This document shows, piece after piece, positions 33,691-34,674 of a stretch of 34,674 bases of DNA (its first letter is position 1; every line of letters begins with the position of its first letter). This DNA comes from Candidatus Gastranaerophilales bacterium (GTDB lineage: Bacteria > Cyanobacteriota > Vampirovibrionia > Gastranaerophilales > Gastranaerophilaceae). Location: the NCBI GenBank assembly GCA_016282705.1, contig JAEELO010000029.1, positions 1 through 34,674 of the forward strand, written 5' to 3'. The notes beneath the pieces are model-generated. The model was given only the letters and a program-made list of their open reading frames with translations, was not told where the DNA came from and searched no databases. Both the position numbers and the translations under genes were made by a program.

Positions 33691-34671
33691 TTGAAATACG
33701 TAAGTTGCATACATTTAGAGCATGGTATAACATTTTTTTCAAATTCGGTTCAAATATGCTGTATAAGTTCACATCCGGGTGGCGGAAGAATTATGCAGGT
33801 AGAAAATTATAAAGGCGAGCCGATTGATTGGGATAAGTTTTTTGAAAACAGAAACAAGTTAAGAGAGGGTGCAAGAAACGGTAATATCCCAGAAAAATGT
33901 GAAGGATGTTATTATCTGAAAGAACAGGAATGGAATCCCGAAAATTACATTGATGAAGTATTAATCGGTCATTTTACTCATTGCAATTGCAATTGTATAT
34001 ATTGCTATACGGAAGCTGATAAGAAATTTTTTAATGCAAATAAAACATATAACATCTATCCTGTTATGAAAGATATGATTGACAGAGGCATCCTTTCAAA
34101 ACAAGCAACAATAACTTTTGGAGGCGGAGAACCTACTATACTTCAAGAATTTGAAGAACTTATAAATTTATTACTGGATTACGATGTATATAATATCAGA
34201 ATACACTCTGACGGAATAAAATATTCTCCGGGTATTGAAAGAGGATTAAGGCTGGGGAAAATTACACTTATTACATCTGTTGATTCAAGTTCTCCTAAAA
34301 TATACGAAAGAATCAAACAAGTACCCTGTCATGATAAAGTATGGGCAAATCTTAAGAAATATGCCGATGCAAAAAACGGACTAATAAGAACAAAATATGT
34401 ATTAATTCCCGGAATAAATGACAGCCTTTCCGAAATTAAAAATTGGCTTCAAAAAACATATGATGCAGGAATAAGAAATATAGCATTTGATATTGAAGAT
34501 AACTGGTTTAAAGAACACAGAGAAAATATTCCTCAATATATATATGTAATATTCGATTTCGTATTTGATTGTTATAAACAATACAACATAGACAGCTGCG
34601 AATTATATGAAAGAGCATATAATTTAAAAGTAGACAGAGAAAACAGGCAAAAATCTCTATCTGAAACATAG
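33691..34671 (+). CDS. radical SAM protein with N-terminal SPASM-like cysteine domain (paralogue 3)
   Basis: 326 residues, complete, TTG start with AGGAA eight bases upstream. It is collinear with paralogue 2: MKYVSCIHLEHG, C6, C23/C24 (QICCISSH), Gly-rich HPGGGRI, GEPIDWDKFFENRNKLREG (42-60), C70 and C73 (KCEGC). Radical SAM cysteines C98, C102 and C105 (HCNCNCIYC; C100 is extra), GGGEPT at 144-149. Later, VDSSSPKIYERIKQ and KYVLIPGINDS follow the usual strand order of the SAM barrel. All seven cysteines match paralogues 1 and 2 in spacing. Substrate unknown. The stop is three bases before the window edge, so any downstream partner gene is out of view. Confidence 0.9.
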   Translation: MKYVSCIHLEHGITFFSNSVQICCISSHPGGGRIMQVENYKGEPIDWDKFFENRNKLREGARNGNIPEKCEGCYYLKEQEWNPENYIDEVLIGHFTHCNCNCIYCYTEADKKFFNANKTYNIYPVMKDMIDRGILSKQATITFGGGEPTILQEFEELINLLLDYDVYNIRIHSDGIKYSPGIERGLRLGKITLITSVDSSSPKIYERIKQVPCHDKVWANLKKYADAKNGLIRTKYVLIPGINDSLSEIKNWLQKTYDAGIRNIAFDIEDNWFKEHRENIPQYIYVIFDFVFDCYKQYNIDSCELYERAYNLKVDRENRQKSLSET

Positions 34672-34674
34672 GAG

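Noticed and set aside
1-34674. CRISPR array, insertion sequence or prophage
   Set aside because: No regularly spaced repeats, no transposase or integrase reading frame and no structural phage genes were seen; only the two 25-bp copies around the Kelch gene repeat.

Overview
This is a densely coded, very AT-rich bacterial chromosome segment with short intergenic gaps and no gene-free stretch over 300 bases. The content points to a diderm (Gram-negative-type) anaerobe: an MCE/MlaD lipid-transport protein, HtpX, PgeF, three radical SAM enzymes, and many Asn/Lys/Ile-rich proteins. Several otherwise unrelated proteins share a short N-terminal motif (Met-Lys-Ile, a polar stretch, then Phe-Lys/Thr-Gly/Ser). 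I associate that motif, with the general gene style, with gut Vampirovibrionia/Melainabacteria (Candidatus Gastranaerophilales). This placement is inference from pattern memory, not a search.

Layout. 1-3620: the 3' end of an unknown gene, a large repeat protein ending in a DnaJ-type J domain, and an extremely AT-rich membrane-anchored Kelch-like protein bracketed by two copies of a 25-bp palindromic repeat. 3621-8650: core information genes, metG-prfB leftward and rph rightward, with rph coupled to a first radical SAM gene; 5-formyl-THF cyclo-ligase converges on it. 8660-11625: a short GlgP-like phosphorylase lacking the usual PLP lysine, then a stand-alone MshEN-like protein and SerB. 11816-16152: a tandem pair of paralogous 620-residue proteins (EF-hand, linker, coiled coil, CHAP-like peptidase), followed by a small two-helix membrane protein. 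16295-18645: htpX translationally coupled to a GT-C type membrane glycosyltransferase. 18638-20948: an ORF remnant, tRNA-Ser(GGA), and a surface/periplasmic phospholipase D-like nuclease. 20950-25879: a kinase-like/methyltransferase-like protein, a GNAT protein, a class I aminotransferase, endonuclease III and a lineage-type membrane protein. 25983-29323: a leftward operon MCE-upp-pgeF-SEC-C protein. 29447-34671: a UshA-like 5'-nucleotidase without signal peptide, a papain-like cysteine peptidase candidate, and two divergent radical SAM paralogues.

Two themes run across the window. First, three radical SAM proteins have identical spacing of seven cysteines, with a SPASM/twitch-like cysteine domain placed before the radical SAM core instead of after it. 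Second, at least four proteins with extracytoplasmic-type or unknown domains lack a classical signal peptide but carry the shared N-terminal Phe-Lys/Thr-Gly/Ser motif. Both look like lineage-specific systems. Several genes also show a promoter -10 box six bases before the start codon, consistent with leaderless mRNAs.
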